From the NCBI RefSeq assembly GCF_030398385.1, contig NZ_JAOAOQ010000049.1, positions 1 through 37,150 of the forward strand: DNA of 37,150 bases, written 5' to 3'. This DNA comes from Aquibium sp. ELW1220 (lineage in GTDB: Bacteria; Pseudomonadota; Alphaproteobacteria; Rhizobiales; Rhizobiaceae). The position numbers and the translations under genes were made by a program. Positions 16,033 to 24,896 of the stretch are shown here, piece after piece (the first letter of the stretch is position 1; each line of letters begins with the position of its first letter). The notes under the pieces were generated by a model that did not search any database, was not told the origin of the DNA, and saw nothing but the letters and a program-made list of their open reading frames with translations.

Positions 16033-17153
16033 CGTTCCTCCGCATCCTCCCCTGGCAAGCCCTCCTGGCGCTCGTGCTTTGCGCCACGGCGTTGCTCAAC
16101 CTGCCGCTCGTGGTGACGGACGCGGGCGCCGCCGCGGGCACGGCGTGGCCCATCATGGCGCTCCTCGCCGCCGCCGCGCTCCTGCCGCTGCTGCGCCTCC
16201 CCAGGCTCTTCGAAGCCGCATTTCTCTTCGTCGCCGTGCATGCTGCCGCCTGGCTGCTGATCGCGGCGATCGCCGGCAACGAGGGCGGGGCGACGGCATC
16301 GTTCTTCGCGCTGGTCGCCGCATCCTGGCTCCTCGCCTGGCGCCTGGTGACCGTGCTGTCGCGAATGCGGCCCCGAGCCCGCGGCCTCGACATCCTGCTC
16401 AGACTGCTCGTGCCCGCCCTGTTCGGCGTCTGGCTGCTCATCCTGTGGGAAGCGATCGTGCGCGGCGCGGGCATCCCGTTCATCCTGCTGCCGCCGCCGT
16501 CGCTCATCGGCCTGCGCATCGCCAACTCGCTGCCGATTCTCGCCGCCGACGTGCAGCAGACGATCTTCAAGGCCGTTCTCGTCGGCTATGCGCTCGGTTG
16601 CGCCGCGGGCTTCGCGGTGGCCATCCTCGCCGACCGATACATGTTCCTGCGCCGCGGGCTGATGCCGATCGGCAACATGGTCTCGGCGCTGCCGATCATC
16701 GGGGTCGCGCCCATCATGGTCATGTGGTTCGGCTTCGACTGGCCGTCGAAAGCGGCCGTCGTCGTCATCATGACTTTCTTTCCGATGCTGGTGAACACCG
16801 TGGCGGGCCTGGCCGCCGCCGGCGCGATGGAACGCGACCTGATGCGCACCTATGCCGCCGGCTACTGGCAGACGCTCTTCAAGCTGCGACTGCCGGCCGC
16901 GGCGCCCTTCATCTTCAACGCGCTGAAAATCAACTCTACACTTGCGCTGATCGGCGCTATCGTCGCGGAATTCTTCGGCACGCCGGTGGTGGGCATGGGC
17001 TTTCGCATTTCCACCGAAGTCGGCAGGATGAATGTCGACATGGTGTGGGCGGAGATCGCCGTCGCCGCGCTGGCGGGGTCGATCTTCTACGGAGTTCTGG
17101 CCCTGATCGAACGGGCCGCAACGTTCTGGCATCCGTCTGTCCGTGGTGGATAG
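16029..17153 (+). CDS. ABC transporter permease 2 with extra N-terminal membrane region
   Basis: 374 residues, about 100 longer than ordinary permeases of this family. The first ~120 residues hold roughly four hydrophobic segments (ILPWQALLALVLCATALL, WPIMALLAAAALLPLL, AAFLFVAVHAAAWLLIAAI, SFFALVAASWLLAWRLV) before the normal BPD_transp_1 part begins near residue 130. The coupling loop is RTYAAGYWQTLFKLRLPAA. It overlaps permease 1 by four bases. The extra helices could be a scaffold or regulatory module; I do not recognise them as a named domain. Confidence 0.88.
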   Translation: MTFLRILPWQALLALVLCATALLNLPLVVTDAGAAAGTAWPIMALLAAAALLPLLRLPRLFEAAFLFVAVHAAAWLLIAAIAGNEGGATASFFALVAASWLLAWRLVTVLSRMRPRARGLDILLRLLVPALFGVWLLILWEAIVRGAGIPFILLPPPSLIGLRIANSLPILAADVQQTIFKAVLVGYALGCAAGFAVAILADRYMFLRRGLMPIGNMVSALPIIGVAPIMVMWFGFDWPSKAAVVVIMTFFPMLVNTVAGLAAAGAMERDLMRTYAAGYWQTLFKLRLPAAAPFIFNALKINSTLALIGAIVAEFFGTPVVGMGFRISTEVGRMNVDMVWAEIAVAALAGSIFYGVLALIERAATFWHPSVRGG

Positions 17154-17176
17154 ACAAACTTCAGAGGGATAAAAAC

Positions 17177-18151
17177 ATGAAGAAAACGATCGTTTCCATA
17201 CTGGCCGGCGCGCTGTCGCTTGCTGCTTCGCACATGGCCATGGCGGCCGACGAGGTGACGCTGCAGCTGAAGTGGGTGACGCAGGCACAGTTCGCCGGCT
17301 ATTTCGTCGCCAAGGAGAAGGGCTTCTACGAAGAAGAGAACCTCGACGTCACCATCAAGCCGGGCGGCCCGGACATCGCGCCGGAGCAGGTGATCGCCGG
17401 CGGCGGCGCCGACGTGATCGTCACCTGGATGGCGGCCGCGCTCGCCGCGCGCGACAAGGGCGTCAACCTCGTCAACATCGCCCAGCCCTTCAAGAAGGCC
17501 GGCATGCAGCTCGTCTGCCCCGCCGATGGCCCGGTCAAGACCGAGGCCGACTTCAAGGGTCACACGCTCGGCGTCTGGTTCTTCGGCAACGAGTATCCGT
17601 TCTATGCCTGGATGAACAAGCTCGGCCTGTCGACCGAAGGCGGCGCCGATGGCGTCACCGTGCTCAAGCAGAGCTTCGACGTGCAGCCGCTGATCCAGAA
17701 GCAGGCCGACTGCATCTCGGTCATGACCTACAACGAGTACTGGCAGCTCATCGACGCAGGTTACAAGCCCGAAGACCTGATCGTCTTCAACTACTCGGCC
17801 ATGGGCAACGACCTGCTCGAGGACGGTCTCTACGTGCTGCAGGACAAGCTTGCCGACCCGGCCTTCGAGGACAAGATGGTCCGCTTCGTGCGCGCCTCCA
17901 TGAAGGGCTGGAAGTACGCCTCCGAGAACCCGGACGAGGCCGGCGAGATCGTCGTCGACAATGGCGGCCAGGACGAGAATCACCAGAAGCGGATGATGGG
18001 CGAGGTCGCCAAGCTCATCGACAATGCCGACGGCAAGCTGATCGTCGAGGCCTACGAGCGCACGGCCAAGGCGCTCCTCGACCAGAAGATCATCTCCAAG
18101 CCGGCCGAAGGCGCCTACACCACCGCCATCACCGACAAGGCGATCCAGTAG
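17177..18151 (+). CDS. ABC transporter substrate-binding protein, NMT1/THI5-like
   Basis: 324 residues. A signal peptide (MKKTIVSILAGALSLAASHM, cleavage after AMA) leads into a periplasmic binding domain: VTLQLKWVTQAQFAGYFVAK, EKGFYEEENLDVTIKPGG, then GADVIVTWMAAALAA and NEYPFYAWMNKLG. This is the NMT1/THI5 group that binds pyrimidine-like or thiamine-precursor ligands and aromatic/sulfonate compounds. Together with the hydA cluster the best guess is a pyrimidine importer. It ends the operon, followed by a clear terminator. Confidence 0.92.
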   Translation: MKKTIVSILAGALSLAASHMAMAADEVTLQLKWVTQAQFAGYFVAKEKGFYEEENLDVTIKPGGPDIAPEQVIAGGGADVIVTWMAAALAARDKGVNLVNIAQPFKKAGMQLVCPADGPVKTEADFKGHTLGVWFFGNEYPFYAWMNKLGLSTEGGADGVTVLKQSFDVQPLIQKQADCISVMTYNEYWQLIDAGYKPEDLIVFNYSAMGNDLLEDGLYVLQDKLADPAFEDKMVRFVRASMKGWKYASENPDEAGEIVVDNGGQDENHQKRMMGEVAKLIDNADGKLIVEAYERTAKALLDQKIISKPAEGAYTTAITDKAIQ

Positions 18152-18173
18152 GGTCCTGCACCGCTGCAGACGG

Positions 18174-18205
18174 AAGGGGCGGGCGGTTGTCCGCCCCTTT
18201 CTTCG
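18174..18205 (+). terminator. Terminator of the ABC importer operon
   Basis: AAGGGGCGG, an 8-base loop, CCGCCCCTT, then TCTTCGTTT. A perfect 9-bp stem lies 22 bp past the binding-protein stop. Confidence 0.8.
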
Positions 18206-18289
18206 TTTCGCGCCATTGATTTGCGGAGGCTGAAAAGGGACCGGCTGCGCGTCGCGGTACGAATTATTCCAGAACGTTCAGTCCTTGCC

Positions 18290-18463
18290 TTGTTTCGGAC
18301 ACCGACTACCCCTATGTAGAGCCTATCGATCTTGTTGTTGAACTTTGTTTTTCGGTGCGGCGACGCACCACGGACGATCTTCCTGCTCAAAGTCGATCTA
18401 TGGGCATTGTCGCGCATCCGGCGTGGCAAGTCCTTTAACGTGACCGATTGAAAGGAAATCGTC
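18290..18463 (+). promoter_or_regulatory. Promoter and long 5' leader of the cold-shock gene
   Basis: Comparatively AT-rich stretch. A possible promoter is TTGTTT (18290-18295), 17 bases, TATGTA (18313-18318). The resulting leader would be about 140 nt, as in cspA-type genes with temperature-responsive leaders. It contains GGTGCG-GCGA-CGCACC (18354-18369), a 6-bp hairpin capped by a GNRA-class tetraloop. The gene's ribosome site is GAAAGGAAA just before the ATG. Confidence 0.45.
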
Positions 18464-18673
18464 ATGACCATTGGCACCGTAAAGTTCTTCAACGCCACCA
18501 AGGGCTTCGGCTTCATCCAGCCCGAGGACGGCGCTCAGGACGTGTTCGTCCACATCTCCGCCGTCGAGCGTGCCGGCATGCGCACGATCGTGGAAGGCCA
18601 GAAGCTCAGCTTCGACGTCGTCCGCGACAACCGCTCGGGCAAGAACGCCGCGGAAAACCTCCAGGCGGCATAA
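18464..18673 (+). CDS. cspA: Cold-shock domain protein
   Basis: 69 residues, one cold-shock OB fold. RNP1 is KGFGFIQPEDG and RNP2 is VFVHISAVERAG; the start TIGTVKFFNATKGF is family-typical. Such proteins bind single-stranded RNA/DNA and act as RNA chaperones in the cytoplasm. The gene has a strong AAAGGAAA ribosome site, a long leader with a hairpin, and its own terminator, so it is a single-gene unit. The next gene is a fatty-acid desaturase in the same direction, fitting a shared cold theme. Which of the usual several csp paralogues this is cannot be said. Confidence 0.95.
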   Translation: MTIGTVKFFNATKGFGFIQPEDGAQDVFVHISAVERAGMRTIVEGQKLSFDVVRDNRSGKNAAENLQAA

Positions 18674-18684
18674 ATCACACTTCC

Positions 18685-18716
18685 GTTCCGTGACCACGGA
18701 TGTACTGGCACGGAAC
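18685..18716 (+). repeat. 8-bp inverted repeat after csp
   Basis: GTTCCGTG (18685-18692) and CACGGAAC (18709-18716) pair perfectly around a 16-base loop, between the csp stop and its terminator. It could protect the 3' end of the mRNA. Confidence 0.5.
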
Positions 18717-18733
18717 GTCGAGGTGAACTGAGA

Positions 18734-18758
18734 GGTCGGGCTAGCGCCCGGCCTTTTT
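18734..18758 (+). terminator. Terminator of the cold-shock gene
   Basis: GGTCGGGC, loop TAGC, GCCCGGCC, then TTTTT. The stem is 8 bp with one G-T pair, 60 bp past the csp stop. Confidence 0.85.
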
Positions 18759-18885
18759 GCTAAGTAGGGGCCGACACGAGTGATTCGGCGCGGCCCCGGG
18801 GGTGGGCGCCCGTCGTTGCTCCTTCCCGAATGCTGGTCCTATGCGGTCGAGTGTTCGCCTTCCATTCCGAGCATCCGGAGACAGC

Positions 18886-19920
18886 GTGACCGCAATCCTT
18901 GCCGACGCCCCCGCACAGCAGACCAGAAAGCCGTCCTGGAGCCTGCTCCTTGCGAAGTACCGCGAGCCGAGCGCGGTGCGCAGCTGGTTCGAAATCGCCG
19001 TGACCGCCATACCTTTCGTCGGGCTTTGGGCGCTCGCGGCCATCGCAGTGCTCAACGGCCACTGGTGGGGCCTCGTTTTCACCATTCCCGCCGCCGGTCT
19101 CCTTGTCCGGCTGTTCATCCTGCAGCACGATTGCGGCCATGGAACGCTGTTTGCGCAGCGCGGCCTCAACGACTGGACGGGACGGATCCTCGGTGTCTTC
19201 ACCCTGACGCCCTACGACTACTGGCGTCGCACCCACGCCGTGCATCACGCATCGGCGGGCAATCTCGACCGGCGCGGCATCGGCGACGTGGATACGCTGA
19301 CGGTGCGCGAATACCAGGCGCTGTCCCGGTTCGGGCGCGTTCGCTACCGCCTCTACCGCCATCCGGTGGTGATGTTCGGTCTCGGCCCTGCCTGGCTCTT
19401 CCTGTGCCAGTACCGGCTGCCCATCGGCCTGATGCGCGCCGGCGCCCAGCCTTGGGTCTCGACCATCGCCACCAATCTCGCCATCGCCGTACCGGTGGCG
19501 GCGATGATCTGGCTCGTCGGCCTGGTGCCGTTCCTCGTGGTGCAGGTGCCGATCACGCTGATGGCGGCGACGGCGGGCGTCTGGCTGTTCTACGTCCAGC
19601 ACCAGTTCGAGGAGACGCACTGGTCGGAGGAGGACGAGTGGAGCTTCCAGCATGCCGCCCTGCACGGCAGTTCGCACTACGACCTGCCGCCGGTGCTGCG
19701 CTGGTTCACCGGCAACATCGGCATCCATCACGTCCACCACCTGGCGGCGAAGATCCCGTTCTATCGCCTGCCGGAGGTGTTGCGCGATCATCCGGAACTG
19801 CGCGACATGGGCCGCATCACGCTCCTGGAGAGCTTGAAATGCGTCCGGCTCGTGCTGTGGGACGAGAAGGCGCGGCGGCTGGTCTCGTTCAGGGACGCCC
19901 GGGCACTGGCCCCTGCCTGA
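18886..19920 (+). CDS. Membrane fatty-acid desaturase
   Basis: 344 residues. The three histidine boxes of membrane di-iron desaturases are present: HDCGH, HAVHH, and GIHHVHH late in the protein. Paired hydrophobic segments (FVGLWALAAIAVL, WWGLVFTIPAAGLLV, and two more around the middle) place it in the inner membrane. It resembles acyl-lipid delta-12/omega-6-type enzymes; regiospecificity is unknown. I prefer the GTG start at 18886, with CCGGAG five bases upstream. An in-frame ATG at 18841 would add 15 residues that look unlike the family. Adjacent to the cold-shock gene. Confidence 0.88.
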   Translation: MTAILADAPAQQTRKPSWSLLLAKYREPSAVRSWFEIAVTAIPFVGLWALAAIAVLNGHWWGLVFTIPAAGLLVRLFILQHDCGHGTLFAQRGLNDWTGRILGVFTLTPYDYWRRTHAVHHASAGNLDRRGIGDVDTLTVREYQALSRFGRVRYRLYRHPVVMFGLGPAWLFLCQYRLPIGLMRAGAQPWVSTIATNLAIAVPVAAMIWLVGLVPFLVVQVPITLMAATAGVWLFYVQHQFEETHWSEEDEWSFQHAALHGSSHYDLPPVLRWFTGNIGIHHVHHLAAKIPFYRLPEVLRDHPELRDMGRITLLESLKCVRLVLWDEKARRLVSFRDARALAPA

Positions 19921-19959
19921 CCGCGACGAAAGCGCGTCTGCTACGGCTGCCTCCCGCGC

Positions 19960-20844
19960 TCAGAACCTCAGCCTCGCCCGCTCCCGTGCGCGGTAGGCCG
20001 AGGGGCTCTCCCCCGCATGCCTGGAGAAGAACCGGCTGAAATAGGCCGGATCGGAGAAGCCGAGGTCGTGCGCGATCGATTGCGCCGGCAGGAAAGTGAA
20101 GACCAGGCTGCGGCGCGCTTCCTCCAGAAGGCGCGCGGCGATCAGTTCCTGCAGACTTCGGCCGGTGCGCGCACGGGCGATGCGGTTGAGGTGCGCGGCC
20201 GAAATCCCGATCCGCTCGGCATAGAAGGCTGCCGGCCGATGCTCACGGAAATGCGCGTTGATCAGCGAGGCCAGCCGTTCGAGACGCTGCTGGTCCCGGT
20301 CTTCCGGATCGGGCGACTGCTCGGCGCGGGCGCCGCTCGCCCGGGCAAGGTCGATCACGGCGGCCGTCACCAGCGCCTCGGCGAGCATCATGCGGCCGAT
20401 GCCGTGGCCGGCGATCTCGGCGGCGATGCGGTGCAGCGAATCGACCGCCAGCCGCGCACGCGCCTCGGCGTCCTCGACGATCCGGGGTTCTGCGGCGAAG
20501 GCAGCCAGATGCGGGCTCACGCTGCCCGGTACGTCCAGCCGCTCGCGCAGGGCCGTCACCACAAGCCCGCCGATATCGCGCGAGAAGCGGAAGCCGTGGA
20601 CGATGCCGGGAGGCACGAAGATCAGCGTGTCCGCGCGGAAGGCGCGGTAGGAATCACCTGCCAGAACCTCGCCCGTTCCGTCCGAAATGTGCAACATCTG
20701 GAAGAAGGCTTCGTGCCGATGCGGCCGGATTTCCCAGTCGTGCAGGCGGCTGCGTTCGGGAATCGTTTCGCAGTGCAGCCAGAAACGGCCCTCCCGTTCG
20801 ATCTCCTCGCCGTAGAGCTGATAGGTCGGGACGTATCGGTTCAT
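19960..20844 (-). CDS. pobR: AraC family regulator PobR
   Basis: 294 residues. The N-terminal cupin-like sensor (RPHRHEAFFQMLHISDGTGE, FVPPGIVHGFRFS) is followed by two helix-turn-helix units near the C-terminus (ERIGISAAHLNRIARARTGR, IAHDLGFSDPAYFSRFFSRHAG). It is divergent from pobA with 146 bp between starts. PobR proteins of the AraC type activate pobA in response to 4-hydroxybenzoate. The start ATG (before NRYVPTYQLYGEE) follows a CGCCGC stretch with no strong ribosome site. Confidence 0.88.
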   Translation of the reverse strand: MNRYVPTYQLYGEEIEREGRFWLHCETIPERSRLHDWEIRPHRHEAFFQMLHISDGTGEVLAGDSYRAFRADTLIFVPPGIVHGFRFSRDIGGLVVTALRERLDVPGSVSPHLAAFAAEPRIVEDAEARARLAVDSLHRIAAEIAGHGIGRMMLAEALVTAAVIDLARASGARAEQSPDPEDRDQQRLERLASLINAHFREHRPAAFYAERIGISAAHLNRIARARTGRSLQELIAARLLEEARRSLVFTFLPAQSIAHDLGFSDPAYFSRFFSRHAGESPSAYRARERARLRF

Positions 20845-20903
20845 GCGGCGACGATGCCGGAGATGTTCGGATCGTGCAAGAGATTGCGCGAAGCGTCCAT
20901 TGA

Positions 20904-22163
<1,260 letters not shown>

Positions 22164-22178
22164 CGAGGCGCTTGCTGT

Positions 22179-23084
22179 TCAGCGCTCGCTGGCGGCCACG
22201 TCACGCAGGATGCGGGTGAACAGGTCCAGCACCGGGAGGGGTTCGCGGTCGGCGCGCAGCGTTATGCCGACCGCGCCGCGGGTGTCCGATGTGTCGATGG
22301 GCAGGCGGACCAGCGTTCCCGCCGCCATCTCGTTGGCCACCACGCCCTGCGAAATGATCCAGATCGCGTCCGTCTCGCGCAGGAAGGCGCGGCCGAAGCT
22401 GTCGGAAACGCTCTCGATGCGGGCGCGCAGATCGGCCAGGCCATGTGCGATGAGCAGTCGCTCGACGAAGGGACGGATGATCGCCGATCGCGTCGGCATG
22501 ATGACCGGATAGGTTCGAAGTGCCGGGAAGTCGAAGGTGGCGGTCTCCAGCAAGGGGTGGCCGCTGCGCACGACGAAGACCACCTGCTCCGAATAGAGGT
22601 GCTCGAAGGTGAGGCCCACCATCCGCTCCGGCGCAGCAAGCCGCCCGACGACGACGTCGAGATCGCCGCGTGTAAGCTGGTCGAGCAGGACGGCATTTTC
22701 GCCGGTGACGATCTTCAGGCGGGCGCCGCTTCCCTGCAGCAGCGCACGCACGGCGGTCGGCATGATCCTGGCGGAAACCGTCGGAAGCGCTCCGATGCGA
22801 AGAGGCGGCGCCTCGTCGTTGCCGACGCGGCGGACGGCATCGACGCCCTTGCGCAGGGCGGCGAGGCTCGCGCCGGCATGGCGGCGGAATTCCTGGCCCG
22901 CCGTCGTCAGCCGAATGCCGCGACCGTCGCGCTCGACGAGGGCGCAGCCGAGCTCCTCCTCCAGTTCGCGCAAGGTCCGCGTGACCGCCGGCTGCGACAC
23001 ATGCAGCGTCTCGGCCGCCCGGCCGACGCTGCCGTGCCGGGCGATCTCCAGGAATGTCGTCAGGTGGCGCGTCTTGACCTGCAT
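22179..23084 (-). CDS. pcaQ: LysR family activator PcaQ
   Basis: 301 residues. The helix-turn-helix spans residues ~4-63 (TRHLTTFLEIARHGSVGRAA, VSQPAVTRTLRELEEELG). The effector domain contains LRIGALPTVSARIMP and AIIRPFVERLL. Close resemblance to PcaQ, the activator of protocatechuate genes in rhizobia and Agrobacterium, which responds to beta-carboxy-cis,cis-muconate and its lactone. It is divergent from pcaC with 101 bp between starts, the position normally held relative to pcaD. Confidence 0.9.
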   Translation of the reverse strand: MQVKTRHLTTFLEIARHGSVGRAAETLHVSQPAVTRTLRELEEELGCALVERDGRGIRLTTAGQEFRRHAGASLAALRKGVDAVRRVGNDEAPPLRIGALPTVSARIMPTAVRALLQGSGARLKIVTGENAVLLDQLTRGDLDVVVGRLAAPERMVGLTFEHLYSEQVVFVVRSGHPLLETATFDFPALRTYPVIMPTRSAIIRPFVERLLIAHGLADLRARIESVSDSFGRAFLRETDAIWIISQGVVANEMAAGTLVRLPIDTSDTRGAVGITLRADREPLPVLDLFTRILRDVAASER

Positions 23085-23125
23085 GGCAAACCCATATCAA
23101 AAAAATTATCGGTGGTGCCAAAATC

Positions 23126-23159
23126 GGAATTATTCCTAACAAGCAGCCCTTGCTATGTA
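23126..23159 (+). promoter_or_regulatory. Possible PcaQ site and pcaC promoter
   Basis: GGAAT-T-ATTCC (23126-23136) is a perfect odd palindrome, followed at the right distance by TATGTA (23154-23159) as a possible -10. The -35 region has no consensus, as for activator-dependent promoters. The published PcaQ consensus (ATAACC-N4-GGTTAA) is not clearly seen. Confidence 0.25.
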
Positions 23160-23185
23160 TACACACAGCTTCATGGGAGGACTGC

Positions 23186-23587
23186 GTGTCTGAGACTGAG
23201 GAGAAATCCGCCCGATACGATCAGGGCATGGCGACCAGGCGCAGCGTGCTGGGTGCGGCGCATGTCGACAGGGCGCAGGCCGCCAAGACCGCCTTCGACG
23301 AGCCGTTCCAGGACCTCATCACCGAGGCCGCGTGGGGACATGTCTGGTCGCGGCCGCACTGGACGAAGCGCGAGCGTTCGATGGTGACGCTGGCCCTGCT
23401 GGCTGCGCTCGGCCATCACGACGAGGTGGCGATGCACGTGCGGGCCACCGCCAACACAGGCGCCACACCGGACGACATCCGCGAGGCGATGCTGCACGTC
23501 GCCATCTATGCCGGCGTTCCCGCCGCCAACCACGCGATCAAGATCGTGAAACAGACCCTTGCCGAGATGGAGGAGGCCAGCACATGA
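23186..23587 (+). CDS. pcaC: 4-carboxymuconolactone decarboxylase
   Basis: 133 residues, CMD/AhpD-like fold. Motifs: [32 protein letters not shown], and [20 protein letters not shown] with the catalytic region. It decarboxylates gamma-carboxymuconolactone to beta-ketoadipate enol-lactone. Start is GTG, with GGGAGG five bases upstream; an upstream ATG in the frame has no site. Its TGA overlaps the pcaH ATG (ATGA), so translation is coupled. It is the first gene of the pca operon because pcaD is missing. Confidence 0.94.
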   Translation: MSETEEKSARYDQGMATRRSVLGAAHVDRAQAAKTAFDEPFQDLITEAAWGHVWSRPHWTKRERSMVTLALLAALGHHDEVAMHVRATANTGATPDDIREAMLHVAIYAGVPAANHAIKIVKQTLAEMEEAST

Positions 23588-24342
23588 CCGCAAGCAACGG
23601 CTTGTCCAACCAGAGGCCCGAGACGGGCTCGTTCTTCCAGCGCGACCGCGAGTGGCATCCGCCGGCACTGACGCCGCAGTACAAGACCTCGGTGCTGCGC
23701 TCGCCGCAGCGGGCGTTGATCTCGCTCGACAACACGATCAGCGAGATCACCGGGCCGACCTTCGGGCACAACATCATCGGCGAGCTCGACAACGACCTGA
23801 TCCTGAACTTCGCCAAGCCGGGCGAAAGCGCCATCGGCGAGCGTATCATCGTCTACGGACGCGTGCTCGACGAGCGCGGCAAGGGCGTGCCCAACGTGCT
23901 CGTCGAGTTCTGGCAGGCCAATGCCGGCGGCCGCTACCGTCACAAGAAGGACGGCTACCTGGCGCCGCTCGACCCGAATTTCGGCGGCTGCGGCCGTACC
24001 ATCACCGGCGAGGACGGCTCCTATTCGTTCCGCACCATCAAGCCGGGACCCTATCCCTGGCCGAACGGCGTCAACGACTGGCGGCCGCGCCACATCCATT
24101 TCTCGATCTTCGGCAACGGCTTCGCGCAGCGGCTGATCACGCAGATGTATTTCGAGGGCGACCCGCTGATCTGGAAGTGCCCGATCGTGTCGACGATCCC
24201 CAGCCGTGAGGCGATCGAGGACCTGATCGCGCCGCTCGACATGGAATACACGATCCCGATGGACGCTATGGCCTACAAGTTCGACATGGTGCTGCGCGGA
24301 CGCCGTTCGACGATGTTCGAGAACCGGCTGGAGGGGAATTGA
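23584..24342 (+). CDS. pcaH: Protocatechuate 3,4-dioxygenase beta subunit
   Basis: 252 residues. The intradiol dioxygenase fold carries the iron ligands: Tyr in [11 protein letters not shown], Tyr in [12 protein letters not shown], and the two His in [11 protein letters not shown]; the adjacent RPR Arg is the usual catalytic helper. [13 protein letters not shown] is family-typical. With the alpha subunit PcaG it cleaves protocatechuate to 3-carboxy-cis,cis-muconate. Normally pcaG follows within a few bases; here a relBE module of about 0.5 kb intervenes. Full length and apparently intact. Confidence 0.96.
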   Translation: MTASNGLSNQRPETGSFFQRDREWHPPALTPQYKTSVLRSPQRALISLDNTISEITGPTFGHNIIGELDNDLILNFAKPGESAIGERIIVYGRVLDERGKGVPNVLVEFWQANAGGRYRHKKDGYLAPLDPNFGGCGRTITGEDGSYSFRTIKPGPYPWPNGVNDWRPRHIHFSIFGNGFAQRLITQMYFEGDPLIWKCPIVSTIPSREAIEDLIAPLDMEYTIPMDAMAYKFDMVLRGRRSTMFENRLEGN

Positions 24343-24357
24343 TTTGTCGATGCCATA

Positions 24358-24392
24358 GGCGTTGAATACATAGACTACATGTATTCAACGCC
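24358..24392. promoter_or_regulatory. 14-bp perfect inverted repeat, candidate RelB operator
   Basis: GGCGTTGAATACAT (24358-24371), spacer AGACTAC, ATGTATTCAACGCC (24379-24392): a flawless 35-bp palindrome 15 bp after pcaH and 12 bp before relB. Ribbon-helix-helix antitoxins bind such palindromes to repress their own genes. TTGTCG (24344-24349), 17 bases, TACATA (24367-24372) could be a promoter overlapping the left arm. In pca-operon RNA it would also fold as a stable hairpin. Confidence 0.7.
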
Positions 24393-24404
24393 GGAGATCC
24401 GCTC

Positions 24405-24632
24405 ATGCCGACCTCGATCCGCCTGGAGCCCGAAATCGAAGCCCGCCTGGACGCCCTGGCCGCCCGCACCGGGCGGACCAAGGCCTACTACCTGCGCGAA
24501 CTGATCGCCAACGGGCTCGGGGACCTCGAAGACTATTACACCGCGGTCGAGGTTTCGGAGCGAATTCGCCGTGGCGAGGAGAAGACCTATCCGCTCGAAG
24601 AAGTGATCCGCGACCTTGGCCTGGACGATTGA
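24405..24632 (+). CDS. relB: RelB-type ribbon-helix-helix antitoxin
   Basis: 75 residues. The N-terminal [20 protein letters not shown] and [13 protein letters not shown] form a ribbon-helix-helix DNA-binding unit; the acidic C-terminal half ([33 protein letters not shown]) is the toxin-binding tail. It lies between pcaH and pcaG, with GGAG nine bases before the ATG. The toxin's TTG start lies within its last codons, giving 17 bases of overlap. It probably represses its own operon through the palindrome just upstream. Confidence 0.88.
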   Translation: MPTSIRLEPEIEARLDALAARTGRTKAYYLRELIANGLGDLEDYYTAVEVSERIRRGEEKTYPLEEVIRDLGLDD

Positions 24633-24882
24633 GCTTTCGGATACGGCGAAGAAGTCGCTGCGCAAGCTCGACCGCCAGGTGTCGAAGCGGATAGCGGTCT
24701 TCCTGCGCGGCCGGGTCGCGCAGCTCGACGATCCCCGCGCCTTGGGAAAGGCGCTGCACGCGTCGCTGGAAGACTACTGGTCCTATCGCGTCGGCGACTA
24801 TCGCCTGATCTGCGAAATCCGGGACCAGACACTCGTCGTGCTGGTCGTGGAGATCGGCCACCGATCGGACGTCTATCGCTAG
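24616..24882 (+). CDS. relE: RelE/ParE family toxin
   Basis: 88 residues, the compact RelE fold: [20 protein letters not shown], then [40 protein letters not shown] and the C-terminal IGHRSDVYR. Basic residues R (GDYR) and the C-terminal H/R/Y triad are those expected in mRNA-cutting RelE enzymes, which cleave ribosome-bound mRNA. The only plausible start is TTG, overlapping relB, so translation depends on coupling. Its stop is 14 bp before the pcaG ATG, so pcaG is probably read from the same message. No frameshift or missing part is visible; the module appears intact. Confidence 0.88.
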   Translation: MAWTIELSDTAKKSLRKLDRQVSKRIAVFLRGRVAQLDDPRALGKALHASLEDYWSYRVGDYRLICEIRDQTLVVLVVEIGHRSDVYR

Positions 24883-24896
24883 TTGGGAGAAACATC

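Noticed and set aside
23085-23185. Canonical PcaQ box ATAACC-N4-GGTTAA
   Set aside because: No acceptable match on either strand; only a different odd palindrome is present, listed with low confidence.
24616-24882. relE as a broken gene because it lacks an ATG start
   Set aside because: A TTG start overlapping relB by 17 bases gives a full-length RelE; the length and C-terminal residues are normal.
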